Shown one piece after another: positions 11,831 through 21,871 of a stretch of 64,000 nucleotides of DNA; position 1 is the stretch's first letter, and each line of letters starts with the position of its first letter. A program made the translations under genes and the position numbers. The notes under the pieces were generated by a model. That model was given only the letters and a program-made list of their open reading frames with translations. It searched no databases and had not been told where the DNA came from. The stretch comes from Epiperipatus broadwayi (Eukaryota; Onychophora; Udeonychophora; Euonychophora; Peripatidae). Location of the stretch: contig JAQFVV010000012.1 of the NCBI GenBank assembly GCA_028023455.1, forward strand, positions 5,738,499 to 5,802,498, in the 5' to 3' direction.

Positions 11831-13593
11831 ATATATATATGGGTAGTGAATATTGAATATAAAATTGAAATATGGTTTGGAAAAGATATTGGTGTTAGCA
11901 TGTTTATTGTTGTGATTGATTAATAATAATAGTAATAATAATAGTAATAAAAGAAAGTAGGTTAAAAGTTATAATCTGTGGATATATATAAAAGTCTTGT
12001 AAAGATTGTTAATAAATACAGGTTAAAAAATAGAGTTATACATTTTATAAAATTGATAACAGAGGGAGTTGATAGTAATAATAAATAATAAAAGGGTAAT
12101 GTTTATAAAATTTTGTAAATTTGTCATAGAAAATTTTTAAAAACTAAAAGTAATAATAAAATAGTTTTAAAGGTAATAAAAAATGGTCTATTGGATAGGT
12201 TTGTGTTATAGATATAGAAGTAAAAAGGTATTATGTATTAGATAATAATTAAACAAGATAGATAATAAAATGAAAAACTAACAGTAAAAATAAAATATAT
12301 TTTAAAAGTAGTATAAAATGGAGTATTAGATGTGTTTTGTATATTTATATATGTAATTTATAAGTAAGTTGAGTATTTATGTGGGTGGGTATGTATAAAT
12401 GTATAGGAGGATTAGTATACGTATGTATATGTGTTATGAGTATAGGTATATATACGAGTATGTTTTAAGGGATATAAGTATATCTTTGGATATATATACA
12501 TGTGGATGTAGCGATTTGTTAATTTTTTAAATTTTAATTTTTTAATCTTTTATTTTTGATATAGTTTTATATATTGGTTTTTATATATTATTTTTAGTTA
12601 TATGTATAGAGGTAATGTGAAGATGTATATATATATGTAGGAAATATGGATGTTTGATATGTATATTTATATGTGAAATAATGGTTAAGTAGTTATTTTA
12701 TAATATTTGAATATGGTTAATGATTATAATTGGGAAGTTGGAAGGTTTAAATAGAATTATAAGTTTATAATATTGATAACAGAGGGAGCTGTTTTAAATG
12801 AATAAACAAGATAGAAAATTATGAAATAATGGTCATTTTAATTAAAGTTAAAACTGTAAGGAAGATAGAGGTAATAATGTTAAAAAATATCATTTAGTGA
12901 TATAGAGATAAAAGTTATAAAAATAAAATTAAAGATAATAAAGTAAAAGATGTTATATATTAGATAATTATAAAAAAAATAATAAAAAAACAGTATTATT
13001 AATAATATTATAAAATAATATTAAGAAGAATAATATTTAAAGGATTGTTTTAAAATAAAAAGTAAAAATAAAATTGTTTAAAAAGGTAAAAAAAAATTTT
13101 TTAAAAACGGTGAATTGGATATGTTTTGTATTTTATATATGTGTAGGTAGAATATACATATAGATGTGTATTTGTAAAGATATATGAGGATTGTATATAT
13201 GTCTATAGATGTATGTATATCTGTGTATAGAAGTATGTTTAAAAGAGGTATGTCTATGTATTGGATATGCATATGTATATATAGATGTAGATATGGATTA
13301 TATATATGTCTAGGGGTGATATAGATTTATATGTATACATATGAAGAAAATATATGTGTATATTTTGATATATGTGTATATATGTGTGTATTTTATATAT
13401 GTGTGTAAAATGATGGAGATATATGTATATTTGATTTATATATGTGTGTGAAATGATAATTATGTATTTGTATTATTCAAATCTTGTAGCTCTGACGAAG
13501 ACTGCTGGACAGTCGAAACTGTAAGAAAATAAAGAAGTTTAAAAAAATTACTTGCATTAAAGTGTATATGAATGAAGTATTATAAGTAATATA
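11831..13593 (+). repeat. PLE 3' non-coding region, right arm
   Basis: AT-rich sequence with many ATATAT-type steps. It is the reverse complement of 3350-5115 almost end to end, interrupted only by small differences, and has no coding potential. Near its outer end, at 13492-13519, is the CTGACGA, hairpin, GAAAC motif annotated separately. Confidence 0.75.
13484..13520 (+). ncRNA. Hammerhead-like motif at the PLE 3' end
   Basis: CTGACGA (13492-13498) is followed by a 5-bp hairpin, GACTG/CAGTC (13500-13504 with 13510-13514), and then GAAAC (13515-13519). The order box 1, stem II, box 2 is that of a hammerhead ribozyme, which PLEs are known to carry in their terminal repeats. One extra A precedes stem II, and I could not draw a convincing stem I or a cleavage-site stem III. 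The left-arm counterpart (minus strand, about 3424-3452) reads TTGACGA, a changed first base, so at least that copy is damaged. Confidence 0.4.
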
Positions 13594-13607
13594 TACATCA
13601 TTACTTA
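13594..13607 (+). repeat. Right target-site duplication of the 10.3-kb PLE palindrome
   Basis: Perfect copy of the 14-bp sequence at 3278-3291. It starts exactly where similarity between the arms ends. Confidence 0.75.
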
Positions 13608-14902
13608 ATTATATATTTTAAAATTCTTGCAAAAACATAAAAATCAAATAATATATGTTACAACTCAATTACATATAGAGACTTAACAAGATATAAAAGA
13701 TGATGGTGAGACAAGAATAAAAAAACAACAAAGTGCTTCTATTGTAAACTTTCTCCTTAGCCTTTAAGCAGTTAATCAAATATTTTTATTAAATATGCAT
13801 GAGAAAATCTGATTTATGTATAGTTTAACTACAAAATAATACTTATCTTAAAATTAAATTGTAGAGGTCATACTTTTGAAATAACTTAAATATTAGATCT
13901 TTTAAAAAATTTTGCTAATCAGAAAGAGAATTAAATATTTAGTCTCATATTTTGAACATGCTACTGTAATCTATTGAAATATTATATAACCCAGGACCAA
14001 TTCATTGGTATAATAATGATGAATAATTTCATTCACAATATTAATAATATTTATTAGATAATTAAATTAAAAAGGTAATAATTAATTTGTTTTTTATTCA
14101 CTCATTTTTTATGTTACATATACAATTTCTAAATTCAAATACTTTTCTATTTCAATAAAATACTAATATCAGTGATATGAATATTTTATGTGTACAAATA
14201 TATATTTCCAAAAATATTCATGATTAAGAATTAATAAAAAATAATTATTTATCTTAATACTTAATTTAATACCAGTGTTTAAACTTAATCCATCCTTTTT
14301 ATAACATTATTAATCATATATTGCCAAGTATTTTTCATCTATTTTATGTCTTAGTCAACTTATTTTTGAAATAGGCATTTTGTTTCATCAACTTTTTTTT
14401 CTTATCCATACTTACATTTTATAATATTTTTATTTTGGAGCATCTAAAAAGGGTTTGATGTTTCTTGATTTTTAATTTTCATAATGATGTCATTTTTTCA
14501 AATGCAAAGTAATAAATCTATCAATTAATATTTAATATTCTTTGCAAAGCATTGTCATTCTATGCAGAGGATATTAAATAACCTATAATTCTCCTAAAAA
14601 TATCCATTAATATTATTCTCTGATCAAACATGTAAACAAATATTAAAAGTAAGCATTTTTAAATTAATTTAATCAACATTATGACATTTTCAGGACAATC
14701 TTACCACTTTTTTTATAACAATTATTCTGATACATTGAAATTCATGATAATATGAAAGCAGATAAATAGTTTGCCATAACATTAGCATTTGCTTTTGTTA
14801 AAATCATAGCTTTTGCATGTAAAACTTTTTTATTTTATTTTAGCCAACTTACTATAATACATTACTAGCTTCCTTTTTTTTTTTTTACATTTGAACAGAT
14901 AA
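13608..14902. other. AT-rich spacer, nothing recognised
   Basis: No supported gene, RNA or repeat. Long A/T runs and stops in every frame. Confidence 0.5.
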
Positions 14903-14916
14903 ATAAAGCTAAACTT

Positions 14917-15014
14917 GTCAAGCATTGGTGGCCTAGTGGTTAGTGTACATGCCTTCAAAACAGCTGGAGCAGGTTCCTTCCTGGTCAATGCATTTGACAT
15001 ATGAGAAAAAAAAA
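14917..15014 (+). mobile_element. tRNA-derived SINE
   Basis: The head, GCATTGGTGGCCTAGTGG, has a good A box, and GCAGGTTCCTTCCTGG a B box. It ends TTTGACATATGAG followed by an A-rich tail, like the other SINEs of this family. It is flanked by a 14-bp duplication with one mismatch (ATAAAGCTAAACTT at 14903-14916 and ATAAAACTAAACTT at 15015-15028). Confidence 0.75.
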
Positions 15015-15028
15015 ATAAAACTAAACTT

Positions 15029-15553
15029 TAGAACTTCTTGTAAAACTTTTTTTTTATTATTCAATTCAGTATACATGCAGAACATCTTTAATTTTTATTT
15101 AGTTCAAAAATCAAATGTCATCAAATTCCATTATATTTTTTCTTTTGTAGTATTGTACATTTGTCCATTGACTAGACAATGTGCATTATTGCTGTGACCT
15201 TAATACACAAATTGCTATATATTTCCATAAATAGTTTATTTGAATAAGCTGCTTCTATTTTTATTTTTTCTTCTTAAGTATTTTTAGTCAAATAGACATA
15301 ACTTTCTGAAATAAATATTTGAATACATTTTAAATTTTAATAATATTTTATACAGTTTTAATTCTTATTATAAAATAATAAAAGTAATGTTTTAAAGTCA
15401 ATTATATAAAAAATAAATAAATAATAGTCAAAGAAATTTTATTTTTTTTATTTATTTATTTTTTATATTACAGGAAATATTATTTTATAAGACTGAGTTA
15501 AATAAATGAAAATATTTAAAGTCAGAAAAAGTTAAATGAAAAGATATAATTCA
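15029..15553. other. AT-rich spacer
   Basis: Nothing coding. A TTTATTTATTT-type stretch near 15440-15470 resembles a simple repeat. Confidence 0.45.
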
Positions 15554-15636
15554 TTATTTTATTATTATAATATTAAATAGTGCTATCACACTTATAATGT
15601 GAAGCTGTATAATTAATATCAATTAGTCAATTAAAA

Positions 15637-15681
15637 TGGCTGAGCACTCTCGAGAAATTGTACTTCTCATAATCATAGCCA
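15637..15681 (-). ncRNA. Hammerhead-like motif, left arm of second PLE
   Basis: Inverted copy of the motif at 16029-16073. Stem I is GGCT/AGCC, then ATGATTATGA, a GAGAA/TTCTC stem and a box that reads GAGA instead of GAAA, followed by GTGCTC. The changed second box suggests this copy would be inactive. Confidence 0.4.
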
Positions 15682-16028
15682 GTTATGACTCGTTCGTTAA
15701 AATCATTCTATTAGTATAATATGCAAACTCTATGCAAATGAGTCAATTAGACCATCTTTTTGATATAGCAAAATATGCTTCTTTATGATTAATGGTGAAG
15801 GATTCCTCTGCTATGAAGTAAGCCTCCTTTATCTTACGCTTAACATCATGCCTCTCAATACAAACCAATTTTGCAGATGCGGGTTCAAACTCATGTCCTG
15901 ATAATTTTTGATGTTGTGAAATTATAAAGAAGCATGTTTTGCTATATCAAAAAGATGGTCTAATTGACTCATTTGCATAGAGTTTGCATATTATATTGAT
16001 AGAATGATTTTAACGAACGAGTCAGAAC

Positions 16029-16073
16029 TGGCTATGATTATGAGAAGTACAGTTTCTCGAAAGTGCTCAGCCA
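16029..16073 (+). ncRNA. Hammerhead-like motif, right arm of second PLE
   Basis: TGGCT (16029-16033) pairs with AGCCA (16069-16073) as a stem I. ATGATTATGA follows, then a GAGAA/TTCTC stem (16042-16046 with 16054-16058), GAAA (16059-16062) and GTGCTC. The last part can form a two-pair stem III (AG/CU) with the cleavage triplet CUC, the very short stem III described for retroelement hammerheads. The first box departs from CUGANGA by an A at its start and about three extra bases. The layout is convincing, but activity is unproven. Confidence 0.45.
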
Positions 16074-16178
16074 TTTTAATTGACTAATTGATATTAATTA
16101 TGTGTGATAGCACTATTTAATATTATCATAATTTGGACAAGCTTAAAGTCATAAATCTATAAGTTATTTTATTATTAT

Positions 16179-16826
16179 TAATTGTAAAATAATAGTAAAA
16201 ACATAGAAATGTAATTTTAATAATAATAAGGATAATGGAAATGGAATTTTATTGTAGACATCTACAGTATTTCAATATATATGCACACTAAAAAATGCCT
16301 ATTATAATAGATCCTATCAAGCTATCATGCATTTTATGTTACTTAAGCATATTAGATACCAAACTTACTTGATTGTTCACAGTGAATATTAAAAAATGAA
16401 ATTTATATTCAAATGTGCAATAACTATTTTTTTCATGCCGTTTTTTATTTTTTATTATGGCATAATTTTTATTTGGGTTGTTTTTTTTAATTAGTTAAAA
16501 CTTTTAGACAATTAAACTATAACATTTTATAGCATTCTCTAATTCACATTCTCTATTCTGGCTCAGTGTAAAATCATGATACTCAATCTTTATATCATTA
16601 TAGTGTTATAATCTGGTGAAATATCAGGATAATAAAATACATAACTATCTTAATTTAAGTAAATATAACTTCTTTCTTATATATAAAAGAAATTATATTT
16701 GGTTTGCATCCATGTTTCTGGCATGATTATTCTATCATAACTTATGTTTTAGAAGCATTATTTAATTACAGGAGATATCCATATCAGTATAATTTAGGAA
16801 TTTGAGAATGGTTCTAGAGGTTGAGA
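16179..16826. other. AT-rich spacer, nothing recognised
   Basis: No supported feature. Confidence 0.45.
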
Positions 16827-16945
16827 TAAGGGTTGATAGCCGAGAGGTCAGCGCAATTGCCTTGCAAGCAAGCAGTTGCTTGCAGACAGTTGTTACATGT
16901 TTGCATCCCGGCTGATGCTTTGACATATGGAAAAAGATTTTTCAA
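16827..16945 (+). mobile_element. tRNA-derived SINE
   Basis: GTTGATAGCCGAGAGGTCAG supplies the A box, and TTTGCATCCCGGC a degenerate B box. Between them lies a CTTGCAAGCAAGCAG anticodon-region hairpin that the SINE at 46893-47007 shares. It ends GCTTTGACATATGG plus an A-rich tail. Same family as the other SINEs, but with a different head subtype. Confidence 0.65.
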
Positions 16946-18093
16946 TATGTCATTGTCAAAATTATTTAATATTTTTGTTCAAATACTAAAAACTTTTATT
17001 TAAAAAAAATAAAATTTACTTCTTTGAAATATTATATAAATATTATATAGAATCAATTTAGGACTTCAGTTAATTTTCTGAATTTATGAATGAATAGTTA
17101 TAGCATATCTAAATTGTTAATTTATATATATATTTGTAATATTGCTTATCTAAGTAGTTCCTATGCAACAATAAGATTGAAATAGTTGGCTTATATATTT
17201 TTATTTTTCAAAACCAAAAAAAAAAACTTTGCTTTTTTTAAATAATTTAATCAGGAAATTTATGCTAATAAAAGCACTGGCGAATCAGAAGAAAACATGC
17301 CATTAAGCTTTCTTTGATTTTACTTTTTTTTGATTCAATAATATACAGCAATCTAAAGTTACTGATGTGATAATACTCAGATAAGATCTGACATCCGTTT
17401 TATACTGTGATTCTTGCAGCTATATCTATATTGAAGAATGAATCTTTTTATCATCTTTTGTATGTCACTGTAATGTTTAAAATACATTCAACCGACTTTT
17501 ATCCATAATTTTTTATCTCTTATAATCAAAAACAACAATGTAATCCTTTTTATCATCTTTTTTTTTTTTTTTTTTGGGGGGGGGGGGTATTATTTCAACT
17601 CTTTGCAGGATTAAAGACATTTCAAAAACCATAATTAAAGATTATTTACACTTCAAATAAAAAATAATAATAATATTACAAAATTAATTGAGAATCAAAA
17701 ATATAAAATAATACTGTATTTTATTTTATTTATTTTTTTTTTTAAAAAGTGTATTTATATCATATATAAAACAGAGTTTAAATTTATGTTAGCTGTGTTA
17801 TTTCTTCCATTAATTTCAGACCTGGCCCAAGAAAAATTTATGTCTAGTGCAATATTTTCATGCGGAGGGAGGGGGGGGAGGTAATAAGATTAAAATAGAT
17901 ATTATTGATAAAAATTATTTGCAAATATAGTTCTATTGCTTTCTCACTATATTCCTATCTTTATCTAGCCATAATTGTCTAAAAAATAGTGTAAAACTTT
18001 CTGGGCAAAAAATTATGTAAAATTTCATTATTATTTTGTTTTAAGTTATTATTAAATTGGGTGTTGTTTCAAAAAAAATTTTTTTTCATCATT
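16946..18093. other. AT-rich stretch with homopolymer runs
   Basis: No gene is visible. At 17559-17587 a run of T passes directly into a run of G, and a second G-rich run lies near 17864-17880. Both are simple-sequence tracts prone to length change. Confidence 0.5.
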
Positions 18094-18108
18094 ATTTTAT
18101 TTTAGTAA
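18094..18108 (+). repeat. Left target-site duplication of the third PLE palindrome
   Basis: ATTTTATTTTAGTAA here recurs perfectly at 19283-19297, at the outer edges of the palindromic PLE. Confidence 0.75.
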
Positions 18109-18249
18109 AAAGAAATTATTTCACACTCAGCTGCCTACTATATATATACAATTTTAATGCACAAATCAGCGCATAACAGCAGAGCTTCTTCAAATTAAAT
18201 CACAATTTATTATAAACTTAATATAAATTATAATACATAATAAATAATG

Positions 18250-18290
18250 CCCGAGCGCTTTCAAGAGAACTTAGCTCTCATAATCATGGG
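18250..18290 (-). ncRNA. Hammerhead-like motif, left arm of third PLE
   Basis: Reverse-orientation copy of the motif at 19145-19186: CCC, ATGATTATGA, GAGA/TCTC hairpin, GAAA, then GCGCTCGGG. One base differs from the right arm (GCGCTC for GTGCTC). Confidence 0.35.
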
Positions 18291-18573
18291 TAACAAAGAG
18301 TAAGCGTAACAAGGTTGCTATGTGTAAATATATGCAGATATATGTAAATTAATTGAACTATATGCGTAAATCTAATTAATCCATTTCTTAGAAATTTTAT
18401 AACACGTATCTTTCCTATTCATAGCCTTATCATCCATGGCAATAAAACATGCCTCCTTCACCTTTCTCTTAACATCATTTCTTTCCCTACAAGCTATTCT
18501 TGGATTTTCAGATTCACATGAATGACCAGTTAATTTCTGATGCATTGCGAATATTGAGGTGTAGGCTGGGTCT

Positions 18574-19063
18574 AATTAAGCAGCAGAAAAATAGAATATT
18601 GTTGCCATACTTTGCAAACGCCCATAGAAAACTTTACTCAGTGTTTAATAGAGATTTTCAACTATGTTTTCACACACACCCTAATACCAATAGAATTATC
18701 AACAATGCAAAAGACATTGTAACACCCAACAACATTTCTCAGGCTGTCTATAATATCTCATGCCCAGAAAATAACTGCATGGCATCATACTATGGAGAAA
18801 CGAAAGCAACTCTTTCAACAAGATTGTCCCAGCACAGATATTCTTACAGAAAGGCCCAAGTAGACCCAGCCTACACCTCAATATTTGCAATGCATCAGAA
18901 ATTAACTGGTCATTCATGTGAACCTGAAAATCCAAGAATAGTTTGTAGGGAAAGAAATGATGTTAAGAGAAAGGTGAAGGAGGCATGTTTTATTGTCATG
19001 GATGATAAGGCTATGAATAGGAAAGATACGTGTTATAAAATTTCTAAGAAATGGGTTAATTAG
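18574..19063 (+). CDS. PLE GIY-YIG endonuclease, 5'-truncated but open
   Basis: An uninterrupted frame of about 160 codons encodes the C-terminal part of a PLE polyprotein. A linker, NRILLPYFANAHRKLYSVF, is followed by the nuclease: AVYNISCPENNC holds the GIY part, ASYYGETKATLSTRLSQHR the YIG part with its conserved R and H, and then KLTGHSCEPENPRIV, a KRKVKEACFI helix and the end YKISKKWVN. The two cysteines of CPENNC may bind metal, as in other PLE connectors. The open frame formally extends upstream to 18500, but that part is antisense of the inverted copy and not PLE protein. No RT is left. No mutation is visible in the nuclease, so this is the youngest-looking PLE here. Confidence 0.8.
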
Positions 19064-19144
19064 ATTTACGCATATAGTTCAATTAATTTACATATATCTG
19101 CATATATTTACACATAGCAACCTTGTTACGCTTACTCTTTGTTA

Positions 19145-19186
19145 CCCATGATTATGAGAGCTAAGTTCTCTTGAAAGTGCTCGGGC
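19145..19186 (+). ncRNA. Hammerhead-like motif, right arm of third PLE
   Basis: CCC (19145-19147) can pair with GGG (19183-19185). Between them are ATGATTATGA, a GAGA/TCTC hairpin (19156-19159 with 19167-19170), TT, GAAA (19173-19176) and GTGCTC. The order and the last nine bases match the motif of the second PLE. Stem I is only 3 bp, and the first box is non-canonical. Confidence 0.4.
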
Positions 19187-19282
19187 ATTATTTATTATGT
19201 ATTATAATTTATATTAAGTTTATAATAAATTGTGATTTAATTTGAAGAAGCTCTGCTGTTATGCGCTGATTTGTGCATTAAA

Positions 19283-19297
19283 ATTTTATTTTAGTAA
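19283..19297 (+). repeat. Right target-site duplication of the third PLE palindrome
   Basis: Perfect copy of the 15-bp sequence at 18094-18108. Confidence 0.75.
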
Positions 19298-19779
19298 GTA
19301 TGTTTTAATCTCCAGGTTTATTTTATTATAGGACTAAATGAATAAAAGAAATAAAGTATTTATCAAATACTAAAATGCTGTTATATTTTCAAGTTTTTCT
19401 TGCAAATCATGGGAAAATTATCTTTTAATGTTAAAACTTTATTTATAACACAATATTGATCAAAGTATAATAAATACAATAATATTATTAAATATTTTTC
19501 TCTTTCTAATTTATTAATATTTTTATTACAATTATTCCACATCTCATTTCATATTAACATGAGCAGAATATTGAGAAGCATTTAAGTATATACATTGTAC
19601 ATAGTTGAAAAATCTCGGCCAGCAAACAATCAGCGCACCTACAAATTGCTGAGTTTTGGAAAAAGAAAAAAATGTAGTTGCATTTATGTGTTATCCCATC
19701 TGATATAAATGAAGTTAACAGTCAAATTCAGGTTAAACAAACACAAGTTAGCCACTTGAATGAAAACATATTGTAACCT

Positions 19780-19965
19780 CTCAATTTAGATAAAAATGTA
19801 TTGCATCGGACAACAGCACTTAATCTCTAGACAATCGATCTAAACCTTTTTGCTGATCGATATTCAACACATTGGGCAAGCCAAATTGCAACTGCATATT
19901 CTGACTTTGTTTGAAAGAGACTCAGTGAGTAGGAGATTAACTGAGCTACAACGAAAATAAGATTG
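19780..19965 (-). mobile_element. Possible tRNA-derived SINE of another type
   Basis: On the minus strand GTTGTAGCTCAGTTAATCTC resembles a tRNA A-box region. It is followed by GTCTC, TATGCAGTTGCAATTTGG and TTGTCCGATGCAATAC, the general arrangement of a tRNA SINE head and body. Base composition is less AT-biased than its surroundings. No B box with a clear GTTCRA core and no duplication was found, so this is tentative. Confidence 0.35.
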
Positions 19966-21644
19966 AGAGAAACTAAAAATACACTTCTGGTTGTGCTTAT
20001 GTATACCAAATCGCATTCGTATATAGTTGAGCTTTTATAAGACTCTAACCCACATAAACACACTCACTCCAGATTTTCAAACAAAATAAATAATCAATGT
20101 AAATATATAATTTTTCAGGGATTTAAATATTTACTACTAAACTTTTTTAAAAATATAAAATGATTTCATATTATATAATTCGGTTTTATTTATTCACTGA
20201 CTACATAATCTTAGTTTCTCTTAATAAATATTCATTAAGTCTTCAGGGCTTTTCTTTAATAAACATTTACTACTATCAATATGAATATGTGTATCAGGGA
20301 TTTTTATGTATGCATTCTACTTTTAACTTACTGGACTCAAATATTTAAGTAATCTTAAATAAACAAGCAGTGTATGATGTCTTGACCATAGTGTCAAAAT
20401 GATGACCAAAGAATAATAAATACCATATATCTCAACAAAAATAACAAAATTGGGTAAAATTGTTTATTTCATGGAAATAGCAAAACAATTTAATAATAAT
20501 GAAGTACAAATCGAAATATTTATAATATAAATTATCTCCATAGGACAACAAATATTAAAGATAAATGCTTTAGACTCTTTTGAAGGTGTATGTGGTGTAT
20601 TGATTATATCTACTCTTGATGTATAAACTCACTGTATGTGTGGCAATACAACATACATCTTGTAGGAGATGGATTGCAATGTTTCTTCCCACTTTTATCT
20701 TGAACATATACTCAAATTAAGTATCCCAAAACTATCAAGTTAATATTTACACATTTGTCACTCTTTTTATCCACTTGAGTTTGAATTCAAATTTTATTAT
20801 TTTATAAACATTTATGCACTAAAGTATTTTAATATTTTTTCACCATGCAAATGGACTGGTATATAAATTATATCACAACAGCAAGTCTCAACTCATAATT
20901 ATAAATTAATTTTTAGCATATATTTTAACACCTAATATTTCATAAACCAAATATATTCTTTATTCTGAAAAATTTACTATTTATTCTCGATAATTTTTAC
21001 TCAAATTTGAATCTAGAAAGGCACTTTAAAATTTATAGCAAATGATGAAATAGAACTTAATATTTATATTTTTAAATAAATTTAAAATAATGGTAAAAAA
21101 AACTGCAAACTCTCTTCACCAACAAAGATTTAATATGTATTCATTCTCACTTATCTGTTACGATATATCCTTAAATATTGAATTTTACTTGGATTTTCAA
21201 TGGAGCTTTATGGTGAGAATTGGTATTTTTAATAATTAATAATTTATTTACCTATTAATTAAAACATAAATTACTAATACATTATTTATATAAAGGTTAT
21301 ATAGAAATCAAATGTTGAACATTCCCCAAATTTATCAATAATAGGACTTGTAAATTACAGCACATTTAATGATTTGTAGCACTATTACTCACATTTACTG
21401 AAGATTAAAATCATCACAATCAAATTAATCCATTTTGGAAAATATTAATGTTAAATGTATATTTTGAATTTGTTTAATCTCTTTAATTCTTTTGATAATC
21501 ATATGTATAAACACATAAAATCGTCAAGTAATTCTTTGTCCGAATAAATACTCCAATCACTATACAACTTTCATGTTTATGACGTTTTAAAAAAAATTAT
21601 TTCAATCATTTCTATTCAATAACAATATATTATTTATTCCTTTA
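19966..21644. other. AT-rich stretch, nothing recognised
   Basis: No supported gene. Short open frames near 20160-20348 have AT-driven composition and no recognisable domain. Confidence 0.45.
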
Positions 21645-21871
21645 TATTAAAACAGGCAAAACCTCACTATACATATCGCCACTCACTGCAAGCTAGAGTA
21701 ATCAATGGATGCCAGAAGTCTTGTGCATAATGGGGATTTTATGCACAAACCTTCTGAGATCCATTGATTACTCTAGCTTTCAATGACTGGCAATACATAT
21801 AGTGAGATTTTGTCTGTTTTAATAACAGTTATAAGCAAGCATAAGAATTGGTGATCATGTAATGTTAATTG
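21645..21871. mobile_element. Fold-back element, full palindrome (family A)
   Basis: Arms of about 85 bp pair around 21735. The left arm is AAAACAGGCAAAACCTCAC through AGAGTAATCAATGGATGCC, and the right arm its complement ending TTTTGTCTGTTTTAATAAC. A one-sided tail resembling that of the 39172-39353 copy (GGTGATCATGT end) follows on the right. Related copies lie at 36122-36212, 39172-39353 and 43573-43668. No clear duplication remains here, so this is probably an old copy. Confidence 0.7.

Larger units (their letters stand above)
3292..13593. mobile_element. Palindromic Penelope-like element insertion, interrupted twice
   Basis: The element consists of two inverted copies of the 3' part of one PLE, joined head to head around 6164-6198. 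The left arm (3350-6163) is the reverse complement of the right arm (6199-13593) once two later insertions are removed from the right arm: an RTE LINE at 6698-8196 and a 3.1-kb piece at 8731-11830. Both arms encode, outward from the centre, the RT catalytic box RYVDDYLLIFNRS, a linker and a GIY-YIG endonuclease remnant, followed by about 1.9 kb of non-coding AT-rich 3' sequence. The left border carries a tail of about 57 bp (3292-3348) with no counterpart on the right. Both arms have several stops and frameshifts, so neither is functional. Assignment to PLEs rests on the RT plus GIY-YIG combination, which defines that class. Confidence 0.85.
15569..16163. mobile_element. Palindromic Penelope-like element insertion (second)
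   Basis: Two inverted 3' ends of one PLE lie head to head. The minus-strand copy occupies 15569 to about 15930, and a shorter plus-strand copy runs from about 15931 to 16127. The arms 15569-15788 and 15931-16127 are reverse complements apart from a 17-bp extra in the left one. Only the minus copy retains coding sequence upstream of the shared end (about 15926-15788): QKLSGHEFEP, IERHDVKRKIKEAYFI, the C-terminal part of a PLE GIY-YIG domain, ending ISKRWSN then a stop. The right end carries a tail of about 37 bp. TTATTTTATTATTAT repeats directly at 15554-15568 and 16164-16178. That candidate TSD is low in complexity, but its position and length fit the other insertions. Confidence 0.8.
18109..19282. 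mobile_element. Palindromic Penelope-like element insertion (third)
   Basis: The plus-strand copy (about 18574-19282) is the longer one and encodes the GIY-YIG domain. A shorter inverted copy of the same 3' end occupies 18109-18573 on the minus strand. The arms pair over about 420 bp, from the outer ATTTTAATGCACAAATCAGC to the inner CACCTCAATATT. A tail of about 43 bp exists only at the left (18109-18150). The structure is bounded by a perfect 15-bp duplication. The coding part belongs to a different PLE lineage from the 3.3-13.6 kb element and is related to the copy at 15569-16163 (shared ISK-W-N C-terminus). Confidence 0.85.

Noticed and set aside
17559-17587. T run followed by G run as a possible functional polypurine/polypyrimidine switch
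   Set aside because: Simple-sequence tract without context; length may also be affected by sequencing.
18500-18573. Upstream part of the 187-codon frame that starts MDFQIHMNDQ
   Set aside because: It is antisense of the inverted PLE copy. The reverse strand of the other arm gives the same peptide, so it is a product of the palindrome and not protein.
18699-18935. Minus-strand frame with MDFQVHMNDQ
   Set aside because: Antisense shadow of the right PLE arm, related to the plus-strand shadow by the palindrome.
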